64,000 bases of DNA from Ligula intestinalis (GCA_036362985.1 JAYGXS010000004.1:24722161-24786160), one strand, 5' to 3'; positions 47,606 to 58,399 are shown, numbered from the stretch's first letter. Numbers and translations are program-made. The notes: generated by a model not told the origin, from the letters alone.

Positions 47606-47719
47606 GACACCCCTGCCTGGTGCCTCTCGCAGAATATGTCGGATGAAATAGTTTCAATAATGGTTAAAAACACTCATAGCCACTGATTAGTTTGCGTTGC
47701 CCACCGGAACAGGTTTGAA

Positions 47720-47830
47720 TTCTTGCTGACGTTTCGGAGAGCTTGGTCGATGCCTTCCCCAATTGTCGGAGCGTTAATTGCAGTCAATCGGACAGAACCG
47801 GAAGTAGCCTGTCGTGACCTGTTTGTCGGA
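47720..47830 (+). repeat. GACGTTTCG-type dispersed repeat F, copy 2
   Basis: TGCTGACGTTTCGGAGAGCT-TGGTCGATGCC, then GCGTTAATTGCAGTCAATCG and AGCCTGTCGTGACCTGTTTG. The GACGTTTCGG opening is shared with the hairpin family and is typical of flatworm PLE terminal regions (inference). Confidence 0.62.
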
Positions 47831-48615
47831 CTCAGAAAGATCGGCAGTTTGTGTTCAGGCACTTTGCAGTATGTTTGCCAAACAGTTTAGCTGTAGGCAT
47901 TATGAGTTACTCTTTCGATGGGGGGAGAGGGTCGGTTGAGCTTGTGCTGGCATTCAGTCGGGTGGTTATTTTTCTTCGTCGGGTGACTTTGTTCCTAGGG
48001 TACTTAAGTTCTGCGTGGTCATCTTGCCTCGAGGTTCTTGCACCTACTGACACAAGGCTTTATGATCTGCAGGGAGGCCAGTATGTTTGTTTATAGACTT
48101 GGAATCTGAATACCAAGTTCAAGTGCTAGCCATCCCGGCTTTGAATTGCCTATGATGGTGGCTTTCTATAGTTCCAAAGTATGGCCAATTTCTCCAAAGT
48201 GCGTTGCAATATGAGAGTTTTGGTCTGGCCTCCAAGGAGTCAATTATTTCCCCTTTAGGCGCATCTGCACTTCACGTACGGTCTCCATAATGTTATTGCA
48301 ATCCTAATCTTTAATAACGGGTGAGGTTTCAGTGAGTGTTATACCCCGATAGGTAGGCGGAAGAAGAGAAGAGAGCCGGGTCCTGAGAACAAAGGCTTTA
48401 ATAAAGCCAAACAGCAATGACGAACCTTCTAGTTCTAGATCATCCCTGTCAATTGCGTGTGATGGGCGTTCTGGAACAGTCTGGCCTACAGCTTGTCGCA
48501 CGCCGATTGGTTGTTTCCCAAGCTGCAACGCTTGGCCTGTTGCGGTGCCTGTTGTCACTACATTTCTCTAATGTGATCGTACTCCCCACCGTACACAACT
48601 GCTGAGGCTCCAATG
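47831..48615. other. Intronic stretch with no recognised gene
   Basis: Short frames only. Confidence 0.4.
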
Positions 48616-48843
48616 AGTGTCAGTGTGTGTTTGGGTTGTTGGGCTACGCCTTCCCCCATATGTGGTCTTGTTGACTTTGTGTTAACATCGGATACAGGTG
48701 GCGAGTGGGGAGGGAGAGTCAGGTGGATTTTGTGTAAGCATACTTTTGCTATAATTCAGCGCAAGTGCCCGCGTTTGCTTTGAGCTTGGTAAAGCTCCTA
48801 GTGAAAATCGTCGAAATCGACGGTCGAACTCTCGGGCTAAGCC
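48616..48843 (+). repeat. Dispersed repeat D, copy 2
   Basis: Same order as 45597-45890: GGTCTTGTTGACTTTGTGTT, then GGATACAGGTGGCGAGTGG, then AATCGTCGAAATCGACGG. It lacks an internal segment present in copy 1. Confidence 0.65.
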
Positions 48844-48952
48844 TACTCTGGTGGGTTGTAACAGAAAGTGACCCAACTCACGCAGCTAAACTATCACCCA
48901 AACATTCTCTAAAAGGGCAGAAGTGGCAATGACGATCAATCGGAAGCCGATA

Positions 48953-49050
48953 AACAGGTCACACCACGCCAATTCTGATTTTGTTCGATTGCTTGCAGTC
49001 AAAGCTTTGACAGTGGTGAACTGACCAAACTCTCGGAAACGTAAGCATAC
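48953..49050 (-). repeat. GACGTTTCG-type dispersed repeat F, copy 3 (inverted)
   Basis: The reverse complement reads GCTTACGTTTCCGAGAGTTT-GGTCAG, then TTGACTGCAAGCAATCG and GGCGTGGTGTGACCTGTTT, matching the copy at 47720-47830 block by block. Confidence 0.6.
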
Positions 49051-50653
49051 GAATAAATTTGTTCCGGTCAGCCTGCCTTATTTCTCGAAGTCAGAAATGT
49101 CGGCGAAGAAGGTTGCTGGGATGACTTCTTCATTTGCTTCAGCGTAGGCTTCACTCGTAGTGGGACTAATATTATGCTCCAAAAGGAAATAAACTCTCGT
49201 GATTAAGCCCAAGATGCATGTCCAATGTAATTCTACCCTCCTTTCCTCATAAAAATAACACTTAGCAGACTCAGTTCTTCTGGAGGAAACTGTTTTTCGT
49301 ACGTATGTACGAACTAAGACATAGCTTGACCAAGTTTAGGTTTTCCCACCTCATTACTTGTGTGGATTTAAAATTAAAGACCTCACCGATGTCAGTATCG
49401 CAGATTTTAAAGGGGATAGAAGAGTATTGGTGTTGACTCTAACAACCATAGGAGATGAGAAACTGGAAACAGATCCCACCCAGCACAGCCCATCATCCCG
49501 ATGCCTAGCGATTACGAAAGCGACGGTCTCAGTGGAGAACTGAACATGATTAAAATTCGGCACGAAGCTGTGATTGACAACTTGGGAGAACCTTCTCATT
49601 GGGCCGTCCATATATGCTTGCGGTCGCAGATTTTGGACGAGGTTGTCGTCAGCTGAGTGGGTCGGGCATGAACCACAAATTGATCTTAAGCCTGTGGTTG
49701 CAGCTATCTTGTAAGCAAAAAAACACACTAATCTATGGAGAGCGGAAGCTATCCGTCAGATAATTTTAATATTCGAACATGTGGAGAAGGGGTGTGGAAG
49801 GCCGACTTCTGGTTCATTTCCCTTCTTCACGCAAGCAAATCTCAGCCTCCAGATTGAGGCCTGAACCCAGATAATATTTAGTAATTGGGTACAACGCTTC
49901 CCCGTTTTGAGTGTATTAGCATCTGCTGCCGTCGAATTGCTATCGGGAATATTGCAGGTAAAGCTCTCTGCTCTGACTTAAGTACAGGACAGAATTAAGT
50001 TGTAACCGGGCGCTCCCTACTCGGTTGGGTCAAAGTTTGAAATCTCAGGTATTTACACTATAAAATAGGGGCAGAAACAACCGGAGAAAACGGTTAAGTC
50101 GGATACAGTCAATCCAACTGTCATGGTCCTTTTTGCTCGCCGTTACCCATTTGCTTGTGAGACATTATTATCACACATTCAAGCAAATGTTAAGTCTTCC
50201 AACTGGGCAAATCACTTTGGTCAGACCAATCTGAGTTTGGTTATTTCCAATTCCTCGGGTGTGGACTCCTGGTTAAAATTGAAGAGCACACGTCTCAGTC
50301 ACCAAGTGAACTGCGGTCCAAACAGCCATTCTAGTGTAATAATGTTGGGGTGTTTAGCATCTGTTTTTATGCGCTTACAGATACGACCTCGAAGCAGAGA
50401 CTCAAAGGCAAAACGGCAACTCTGCATATTTCAAAAACGCGAATTTTCCCACAAAATCTTGACAAAAAACTTTCTTACTTCATTAGGCCACCGATTTGCA
50501 TGGCTTTCCTTTATAATACCTGCACTTCAGCAAGGTAAACAGAACAAACTTTTTGATTAACTGTATAAACCGCGGGGAGTTTTTTAGAACTGGGTCCTCC
50601 CTCTCGCAGAAAACGTAGGTATTAACCATTTGACGGTTTTCCTTTCCTCACAG
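49051..50653. other. End of intron 2, no recognised gene
   Basis: A 124-codon minus-strand frame (49354-49728) and a 145-codon plus-strand frame (50123-50560) are open, but neither shows a recognisable domain. The stretch ends with the exon 3 acceptor. Confidence 0.4.
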
Positions 50654-53017
50654 GTACGCAGTGAACTGCAACAATTCGCCAGCCACGTGGAGGCCATCGC
50701 TGTCGACGTCCTGACCCTTGTATCCCTGAAGGATAACACGCCTGAAAAGGAGATCTGCCGTGGCATGCTCAACGTGCCCCTGTGCATCTGCGGAGACCTC
50801 TCCCTCATAGATCTGTTCGCTCAGGCAAAGTGCACCAACCTACTGAGTTTGCCAATCTGTCAACGAGTGCTGGACGAACGTTGGCGCGGCGTGCTGGCTC
50901 ACCTGCCTAACTGGGTCGGCTGGAGCTCGCGCTTCTGTCCAGTCGTGGCGCTGATCCACCTGGAACGACGGGCCCGACGAGAGCGTGCCAAGGCCCTGGC
51001 CGAGTTTATCGCCGAGGTAGCCACCTACACAGCCAGCCCAGACTCCCCGGCTGAATCGGCAGATGCCAGTTCGGTTGCTAAGGCGATCGAGAATTGGCAG
51101 CCCGCCAGCGCCACCACCCCAAAGATCAACTACACCAAGAAAACCCCCGGCGAGTTAATGTCACCGCTCAGACGGCGGCGCCTGGGACACACTGCCACCT
51201 CAACCCTCTCGAAAAATCATAATTCTGTCATGATGAATCGTATAAATCGTCGTCCGCTAACGATTTTCGATCGATTGTCTTCGCAGTACGGTTGGAATGG
51301 CTGGCCCCGGCTGTCCTTCATGAGGGCTATATATACCTCGCCTGAGGTCAAATTCTTCTTTCACTCCATTTTCCACATCCTCTTTCTCATTGTCTTCACG
51401 CTGGTTGTTCTCTACCGGTTGCATTTTCAAGTCCATATCACAGAATACTTGGTAGTTGCCTACGTGGCAGGCTATTTCATTGAGGAAGTCCGTCAGATGA
51501 TAATTGAAGCTCTACGGGGAGAGTTCAGAAGCTACCTGCGAGACAGTTGGAACTTCCTTGAGATTACTGCTGTGTGTTCCACGCTGATTGGATTCGGCAT
51601 CAGACTACATAAAATGGACGACCGTGCCTCGGCGTTGGGTGAGGTTGAAGAACCCACCTTCTATCTAGCACGAGTCTTTTATCTGTTTGGCTTGCACCTA
51701 TTTTGTATGAGAACGCTTTTCATAACCTCCATCTCTCCCATAATCGGTCCGCGACTCAAGATGATGGCCGACATGTTGCGAAAGGACCTCATTCCACTAC
51801 TCATAGTCTTTGCCATATTTATATTGTCCTATGGTGTCTCCTTCCAGGGTCTCATGTACCCCAATTCATTTTTCAGACGACTTGCAGACAACGGATCATA
51901 CACCATGGAGCAGTTTCCCTTTGCCGTAACAATAGAGAAGATGATATCGCGAGCTTTTTATTCTATTTTTGAGGTCAGTGTTGCTCTAGAGGAGGCAGAA
52001 TGTGGCAATGGAGAAGTGTGCGGAAACCTTCTTGGCAACAAACTCGTCATCCTGTTTGGTCTCATAGTGTACACAGGTATCGTTAACTTGATCCTGATCA
52101 ATCTCCTGATTGCTTTGTTCAGTAACACCGTGTCTCGAATAGGACAGCAGTCAACGGCTCACTGGTTGGCAGATCGATACCAGATGGTCAAAGAGTACCA
52201 GGACAAGTCAGTCTTTCCACCGCCTTTCAACATACTTTCCATCCTCATGGAGGTTTTCAGCTGTTATTGTCAGCAGGCACCTTGCCTCAGTTGTTGTCGA
52301 CGAAGTAATAACCGCAAACGTTCTCCCCCTACGTTTGGTCGAAATACACCTGACAGCCTCGATGATCTAGAAAGCCAACATGTCGATTACTCCAAGGAGG
52401 ATCTCGAGGTCTACCACCGGATAGTTAATCAGAAATGGCATAGGAAACTTCGAAATTCCCGCCGCGTTTTACGACTCACTCATTCTCATCGCCATGTTCG
52501 CTGGAGCAAGAATGCGGAGACCGAGGCTGTTCTTCAGTTTGTACTTGTGCAGAGTTTCGCCCTCAAGGACAAACGCTACACTCTGGGCACAAGTAATGTC
52601 ACCGGTTCCATCGTTCCCATGACTGTGTGCTCATCCGCTGCGGCATCAGCCATTGAGCATCGGCTTCAGAGCCTGGAGAAGAAGTTAGATACATGGCTGC
52701 CGGCACTAATTCAGGAGATTCAACAACTCCGCGCCTTGCGAAAACCCCCATACACCCTCAACTCACAGCTCAGCCCTGATGCCGTCGAGGGATGTGATCA
52801 GCTGCGACGTCGCATGAGCCAATTTAGTTATGATCCAGCCATCCCTGAGGACGGTTTGGTCGCGCCTGTGCCCGCATATTCCGCGAGTTCTGCACCGCCA
52901 ACCACCACGGCTGTTGGAACGCAGTCCGTCTTTGAGGCCTCCAGTCCGCCACCCTTACGAGTAGTCCCAACCGTGCCGCGTGACCTCCTATCCAAGCGAC
53001 CAGTCTCTCACCTCTAA
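50654..53017 (+). CDS. Exon 3 of ankyrin/TRPM-type TRP channel: pore module and C-terminus (residues 637-1423, stop)
   Basis: Terminal coding exon. The acceptor (TTTCCTTTCCTCACAG, ending 50653) keeps phase 0, and the stop is TAA at 53015-53017. After a pre-S1 region with a Lys/Arg-rich stretch (about 803-812), six membrane segments are visible: S1 about 868-892, S2 899-917, S3 934-955, S4 972-993, S5 1015-1036 and S6 1099-1129. IEEVRQ in S2 and WNFLE in S3 match the TRPM calcium-site pattern (E914, Q917, N936, E939). S4 has Arg989, and the S4-S5 linker reads IGPRLKMMADMLRKD, close to the TRPM form. The pore helix and filter lie at about 1063-1079 (YSIFEVSV), followed by two Cys (1086, 1092). 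S6 ends NLLIALFSNTV. The TRP helix and RYQMVKEY...FPPPF (1144-1161) are TRPM-like. A Cys cluster (1173-1184) and a coiled coil (about 1301-1331) follow. Predicted plasma- or endomembrane Ca2+/cation channel. The exact family (TRPM or TRPS) needs a phylogeny. Confidence 0.95.
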   Translation, partial: VRSELQQFASHVEAIAVDVLTLVSLKDNTPEKEICRGMLNVPLCICGDLSLIDLFAQAKCTNLLSLPICQRVLDERWRGVLAHLPNWVGWSSRFCPVVALIHLERRARRERAKALAEFIAEVATYTASPDSPAESADASSVAKAIENWQPASATTPKINYTKKTPGELMSPLRRRRLGHTATSTLSKNHNSVMMNRINRRPLTIFDRLSSQYGWNGWPRLSFMRAIYTSPEVKFFFHSIFHILFLIVFTLVVLYRLHFQVHITEYLVVAYVAGYFIEEVRQMIIEALRGEFRSYLRDSWNFLEITAVCSTLIGFGIRLHKMDDRASALGEVEEPTFYLARVFYLFGLHLFCMRTLFITSISPIIGPRLKMMADMLRKDLIPLLIVFAIFILSYGVSFQGLMYPNSFFRRLADNGSYTMEQFPFAVTIEKMISRAFYSIFEVSVALEEAECGNGEVCGNLLGNKLVILFGLIVYTGIVNLILINLLIALFSNTVSRIGQQSTAHWLADRYQMVKEYQDKSVFPPPFNILSILMEVFSCYCQQAPCLSCCRRSNNRKRSPPTFGRNTPDSLDDLESQHVDYSKEDLEVYHRIVNQKWHRKLRNSRRVLRLTHSHRHVRWSKNAETEAVLQFVLVQSFALKDKRYTLGTSNVTGSIVPMTVCSSAAASAIEHRLQSLEKKLDTWLPALIQEIQQLRALRKPPYTLNSQLSPDAVEGCDQLRRRMSQFSYDPAIPEDGLVAPVPAYSASSAPPTTTAVGTQSVFEASSPPPLRVVPTVPRDLLSKRPVSHL

Positions 53018-53400
53018 AAATAGACTCCCTTTTTCTCCCTTTTGCCCACATTACCAACTTAATATGAGTATATATGCACAGTATGATATGCATGTACGCC
53101 CGAGCATACTTATTTTGTGCAATGTAGAAATGAAGCAATGTCTTTGTATATAGCCAGGACCCAGAGACGTCTATGTATGGCTTTTGCAGTCATTGGAGTA
53201 AGCCAGTATACCATCAGCCCGTTTTCTTTCGGCTTTCGAGTCTCCAAAATGTTTCACTATACAGTCATAAATGCATTTTCAGTATCAAGAATCGCTTCTC
53301 AGTTTGGTTTCCTGAGAATTTCAATTAAACTTGTGCCTTCAACGATTTATGATTCAGGGTTGGACCAGGGCTGGAAGGAAAGCTAAAAAGCAGCTTGACG
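53018..53400 (+). promoter_or_regulatory. Probable 3' UTR of the TRP channel gene, with a candidate ATTAAA poly(A) signal
   Basis: AT-rich sequence directly after the TAA stop. No AATAAA is seen close to the stop. An ATTAAA at 53324-53329, followed by a GT/T-rich stretch, is the best nearby poly(A) signal candidate. The transcript end is otherwise unsupported. Confidence 0.3.
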
Positions 53401-53999
53401 CCCAGTTGAGATATGAATGCATCAGCATAGGTAGGGGAGTTTAAAATGATCGCCCCTGAGTTCTATAATATCACTGAAAGAAACAAAAACCAGCATAACT
53501 GGCTGCGATCCTGCGAACATCTGCCAGGCCGAGTCACTGTAAAAATGCAATACCAGTAGTTGACCGATAACGGCGGTAGATAGGGCGGTAGCAGCCGTTT
53601 CGGTCATATTCACCGCCTTCTTTTAATGGCAGAGCAACCAAGCAGCTCCAGCAAATGAACACCAAATGGCTACGCGCCAACAACTGCGGCGGACGCGGGC
53701 GAAAATATGGCCAGCCTGCGGTATGTGACCAGCTTCACGAGATGCGATGAAGAAAATCGAGACGAATAACTTTTGCAAGTAGAATTCTGCATATTTTATG
53801 CATTTTTTGTACGTAGTATATGTCTATCAATAACTGTATCATTAAGCGAAATAAGATCTTCGGAAAAGCCAGTTATATTCGTGAATGTGCAAGCAGGTAA
53901 AACCGGCCCGTCATTAGGCAAACTGAAGAAAGGGTTGGGGATTGCCACACCATAGCGTTTGTTGGGGACAGGCAGGCAGACAGACAATGGCATGCAGAT
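53401..53999. other. Downstream intergenic stretch with no recognised gene
   Basis: Short frames only. Part of the end near 53900-53999 may belong to the non-coding tail of the PLE remnant that follows. Confidence 0.4.
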
Positions 54000-54104
54000 G
54001 ATTAACGTATTACGGTTAGTGTTGAGGGTCAGTGGAGGGATGTTAAAAGTCAAATAGTGGTTCATGTGTCGGAGAATTCCGCATCGGTGAATTTCCACTT
54101 GGCC
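54000..54104 (-). mobile_element. Non-coding 3' tail of the Penelope-like element
   Basis: Sequence 3' of the GIY-YIG end on the minus strand. A related tail segment occurs at 44150-44355 (GAACCAC, CTTGGCCGAG). Confidence 0.5.
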
Positions 54105-54680
54105 GAGTATTGATAAGCAACTGTTCAGGTGGGTGCGAGTTAGTGAGCCGCGCACGCAGGCCTTCGTGGTATGCATCAAAACTGACATGGCAGTTAATGC
54201 TGATCGGGCCGGAGCGCCAAGCTTCGAAAAATGTTCGCGCTGATTTCATGGTTGCCATGGCGATCAATTCCGTGCCATGCCAATTGAAGCAGTGGTCACA
54301 CTTCAATGAATACGCAAATAGCAGTTATAAGGGGTCGCCTCGGCGAACGGATAACTGGTGTTTTTGGATGCGAGTCCCAAGATGGCGGTCTGTGTGGCCA
54401 ACGTAAAAATAATTACAGCTAGCGCATGGTGTGCGGTTAATAAGGTTGCTTAGTTGTTCTATAGGTAGGGAGTATTTTTTCTCGGCATAGGATTGCGTGT
54501 AGGACAGGTTGTTTTAAAAATTCCTTTTTTAAGGAGTAGAGAATGAAAATTCTGTTGCTCTACATTTCCATTAGGAAGGAAGTTTTCTGGGAGGCCCTGA
54601 AGTTTGAGGCTTTTATTACGAAGCTGAGCCGAAAGAAGTTCCTTAAGTACGATAATTCTTTCTTGAGCAAATTCAACAAA
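54105..54680 (-). pseudogene. GIY-YIG endonuclease end of a Penelope-like retroelement (family 2)
   Basis: On the minus strand, one frame from 54480 reads KKYSLPIEQLSNLINR, then PCASCNYFYVGHTDRHLGTR, then IQKHQLSVRRGDPL, a TAA near 54328, LLFAYSLKCDHCFNWHGTEL, IAMATMKSARTFFEAWRSGP and SINCHVSFDAYHEGLRARL. The Cys-x-x-Cys with YVG, the following Arg and the EAW...SIN-HV end are features of the GIY-YIG domain at the C-terminus of PLE proteins, which nicks target DNA. Upstream (54540-54680) a second frame is open for about 65 codons, so a frameshift lies near 54500. The stop, the frameshift and the absence of an RT domain make it a dead 5'-truncated copy. It lies about 1 kb downstream of the TRP channel, in antisense. 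Confidence 0.85.
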
Positions 54681-57600
54681 TGCCTATGAATATTTGTCAG
54701 TAAAAATGTTTACAAATCCCTGCTGAAATCTATGTTATCTTCTATTTGGACAGTTTCTATATGCTTCACGCTGCTCTAGACTAGCATTGGGTGTTCGAGT
54801 GTTGTCTGCTAGGGGAGGCGAGTAATAGAAACTTGAGTGTTTTATCAAACAGAATTTACTGCAGCGGAAAATTGATCTCATTTATTTGCGTAATTCAGCG
54901 GAAGCAAGTTGCAAGCAAATAAGTTATTTGATGAATTACGGAATTTTTCAAGCGTTAAAAATACAGAATTGCAAGTCTGTCCTAGCACGCAGTACTAACT
55001 TCTGCCAGCAAGCCTGCAAAGGTCCAACAACTCAGTAAATCGACAGTAGCTTTTAAAAGATATCTTATTATTTAGGTTTTGATAAACGCATAGAAAAGGA
55101 TGTACGTTTATGGACAGTCAGTAGAAAACATTGTAAATCGTGATATATTATCCACTATTTCAGGTAATATCGTAAAGTCGTTCTAACCCAGCACCAGCTA
55201 TGCCAATAAAGAAATTTTACGAAAAGGTGGTCCTCTTGATATGCACAAAATTTTATAGTAACGACTAAATCTGTCAATTCTGTTTACATATGTAAGTGAC
55301 TGACCGGCCTGTCAACATGTGATCTTATCTATCTATCTTCCTATCGGCATTAGCAAGCACAAGAAAGGTTGGCTTTAATCAAAAGCATCCCAAAGAGTTT
55401 AAAAACGGAAGAAGAACCAACCAATTCTCTTGAAACCATACTGGAATCTGCAGTCAAATTGTAGGCTGTTTATAAACTTAAATCCGACACATCAGACTTA
55501 CTCTTGATGGATACTTAAGGACAAACTCCAATAAAGCACTATCTTTCAATGACGATTTTCATTATAATCAGGCAAAATATTGGCAGGATAATGAAAACTG
55601 TTCAGTTGGACAAGGTTAAATAGTGTAGTCTAATTACAATTTATCGTTTACGCGTAACTCGCATGGCGAGGTCGGCGTGTAGAGGTTCTGTAATTGACAA
55701 CCTAAGTAAGCCCAGTCACGGCAGTTTTTGTCCTTCTCTGAATATTCCACTTTTCTGCAAATGTTTATATTGCTAAGCATGGTCATAGTACCTTTAATAG
55801 CCCTATGTTTTCTACTTGCTTCAAGTTGTTCGCTCTAAATTAGAAGACTTGGTATACTCGGTGGCATTAGTTTGTGAGTAATTAGCAATCCTTCTATAAG
55901 TTCGGCGGTTTGCTTCACAGGTGTAGCATATAATGTTCGATGAGAAAAGGCTCAAACTCTACTTTCCCAGCCATCACTCCGTCTCAGGGTGCACACAAAC
56001 TCAATTGAGATCCTCACTGTAGTGGTGGGTATGAGAATAAGTGACCTTTCGCAAAGTTTCACACCCGTCAAAACGATGGAGAGGGAAACAAAAGCCGTTT
56101 AGTGTTTACTCAAACTGGGGCCACCGGTCTGACCTCCATAATCGTTAATCCTTGTTTAAATGGTTGTTTTTGGCTTGTCTGCTTTCATCGGCCAGGGTCA
56201 CGCTGACAGTAGGCGACATGTCCAGGGTTTGAACCAAAATGTTTGGATCATGAAAAAACGCCACCGTCACCGCTGAGAACCGCAGTTCCTAGAGTTCGAA
56301 ACAAGGCGAAATGACCCACTGCATGTGGCCAGTCAACCTCGCGTCAGGTTGCATGCACTCCGCGTATGCTATCTCACCTTACCCTAATCTGATCCTAATC
56401 TGCCTAGGTTTTCACGCTTTACTTGACCCCGCTTTGCGCCAGGGTTGGTGTATGGTGGGGGAGCCATAACTGTGTCAGTAGCTGAGTAATAAGCAATGAG
56501 CATAGCATGGTAAAATGAGGTTGCCAAATTTATCAGCTTCACGTGGCGATTCTGTAGGACACTTGGGATTTTTCTGTGAGAATGCTCGTGAGAACCCCAA
56601 ACCTGTCGTGTAGTCCGGCAAATCTGCCTGTACCTGATAATCTCCAAACCCCAACAAAGAGACCGCATGCTCGCAGGAAATCCCAGCTATTGACACAGTT
56701 ATGGCATATGACAATATTAGTTTATTATTGAGCAGATTGCCCCCATTTTGCACAGAAGACGTCTCCTGAAACCTCAAGATGGCGTTTAGATACTGCAAAA
56801 GGTTAGCCCGTTTACGGTAAATGGCACCATGCGACATAAAGACATGGTAGTACTTGAGCTGTTTCTTAATAACTTTTAGCCAACCAATAAGATGACACAG
56901 CCTGGTGTCTAGAGTTGAGAGAGCAGAAAGCAAGGAGAGCCCTGATATGCTAGTATCGCCATTATTTCTTATACTACCAGCATCACTGAAATTGCCCTAT
57001 TTTTGTTGCTCTGACTTAGACTGTCCTACTGTACCTACCTGATACTGTATGGCCGTACTGCTGTCCATTAGGTTAATACTTGTAGTGTGCTCTCTCCTTA
57101 CTGTTTTCATCAAATCTACTTTTAAAGGTACTTGCACTATCCCACTATCAGTTAAATAGAAAGAACCCTACCGCTATCTGTACTATCAGTATAAAGAACT
57201 AGCAGTAGAAGCACGAGTCTTAGCAGTAACAACGTAAAGCTAGTTAAAAACCTTATCTGCCGGATGAAGCAGAATCACCTCAGTTGATATACTCATATTC
57301 CCACCTGGTATACTGAATTGATATAAATAGGATGCAGGTCATATTTCTGAACTATTAGTACTGTTAAAGGAATTTACTAAGCTTCCATGGCTAACTGACT
57401 GCTGGAGAATCTTACTTTCTACTAAACAGATGATACGCTGCAATTTCTGAGCTAAATTAGTCATTGCAAATGACATAAAAGTCCAAAACAAGTTAGCGCA
57501 AAGCGGCAGTAGATCTTTAGCTGTTATAAGATGGACGCTCTTAAACCCTTCTGTTTACTAAAATCCCCATATACGTTATGATAACATGCTGGATCAAAAC

Positions 57601-57859
57601 TCCTTACATGCATGTACAGACCGCTTTTTAGCTTGTCACTTACTGGCTTTAGCACTTTTAGCCTACGCCCAGCACTTCTAACAGAAATATCCTGAAAAAT
57701 GGCACATGTCACCGTGTTACCACCTAAATGTATGACAGATCCTCAGCTCATGCTACATATACCTTTCTCTAACCTTGAGCCTACTAATATCCCCTTATGG
57801 TTCTATGACTGCACACTAAGATAAAATATCATACATACCAAACTCAAACCAGCGGAACT
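54681..57859. other. Long downstream stretch with no recognised gene
   Basis: AT-rich. A 152-codon minus-strand frame (56475-56933) shows no recognisable domain. A TTTCATCGGCC...AGGGTTTGAACC segment at 56186-56235 weakly resembles SINE family A. Confidence 0.4.
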
Positions 57860-58110
57860 ACTGTTCTCGAGATGAGAGTGCGGAAACCAAGTCAAACAGA
57901 GCTTGCTCATGCCCCAAAGCATGAACTTACCCGAAATAGTTAAACCCAGACTCATATTCCTGTTGAGAGCAAAGAAATATGAGCACTAGCGTTGGCTTAG
58001 TCCGCATCACCGTTGACAAATGGCGGCATCAGTGCTAGCGACAGTACTACTGCACTTCTTGTTGAGATTGAGGGGACATGAACCCCGTGCTGACTCTAGT
58101 ACTCCTGGGA
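57860..58110 (+). repeat. Local repeat G, unit 1
   Basis: Collinear with 58400-58660: GAGAGTGCGGAAACCAAG, GCCCCAAAG-ATG, AGTTAAACCCAGA, CACTTCTTGTTGAGATTGAG then GGGA-ATGAACCC.GTGCTGAC. A partial copy of the first part lies at 58148-58210. No coding frame is conserved. Confidence 0.75.
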
Positions 58111-58399
58111 TAGGCACTTTCCTATGGCAGCAGCATCTTCGTCCGTACAGCTTGATGGATCAAGTTTAAAGTGCGGAAACCAAGGCATATGCAGCTTTGC
58201 TCAGGACATTCAGCTCTATTATTATCCAAATGCTAATCAATTTTACTTCACACAGACAGGAGAGTGCATACTGGGTGCGTCTTCTTAAACAGAGGATACA
58301 CAGGCAGTAATAATAGTATAATATCTACTAGCCTCAGTAAGCATATTTTCTAGAATATGCACTTATATAATAAGCAAGCACCTAAAGCAACAGCGTCTT

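Larger units (their letters stand above)
25558..50653 (+). other. Intron 2 of the TRP channel gene (25,096 bp, phase 0)
   Basis: GT donor at 25558 (CAG|GTAAGA) and AG acceptor at 50652-50653 (CCTCACAG). The splice joins ...FPEQ to VRSELQQ in frame. It contains a 100-N gap flanked by overlapping sequence, so the stated length is probably too long by about 715 bp. A small extra exon inside cannot be excluded by eye, but none is needed to join the two conserved blocks. Confidence 0.86.

Noticed and set aside
49354..49728. 124-codon minus-strand frame as a gene
   Set aside because: No recognisable domain, no splice-bounded context, and located inside an intron of the opposite-strand gene.
50123..50560. 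145-codon plus-strand frame upstream of exon 3 as an extra exon
   Set aside because: Exon 2 joins exon 3 directly in phase with continuous family-like sequence, and this frame has no channel-like content.
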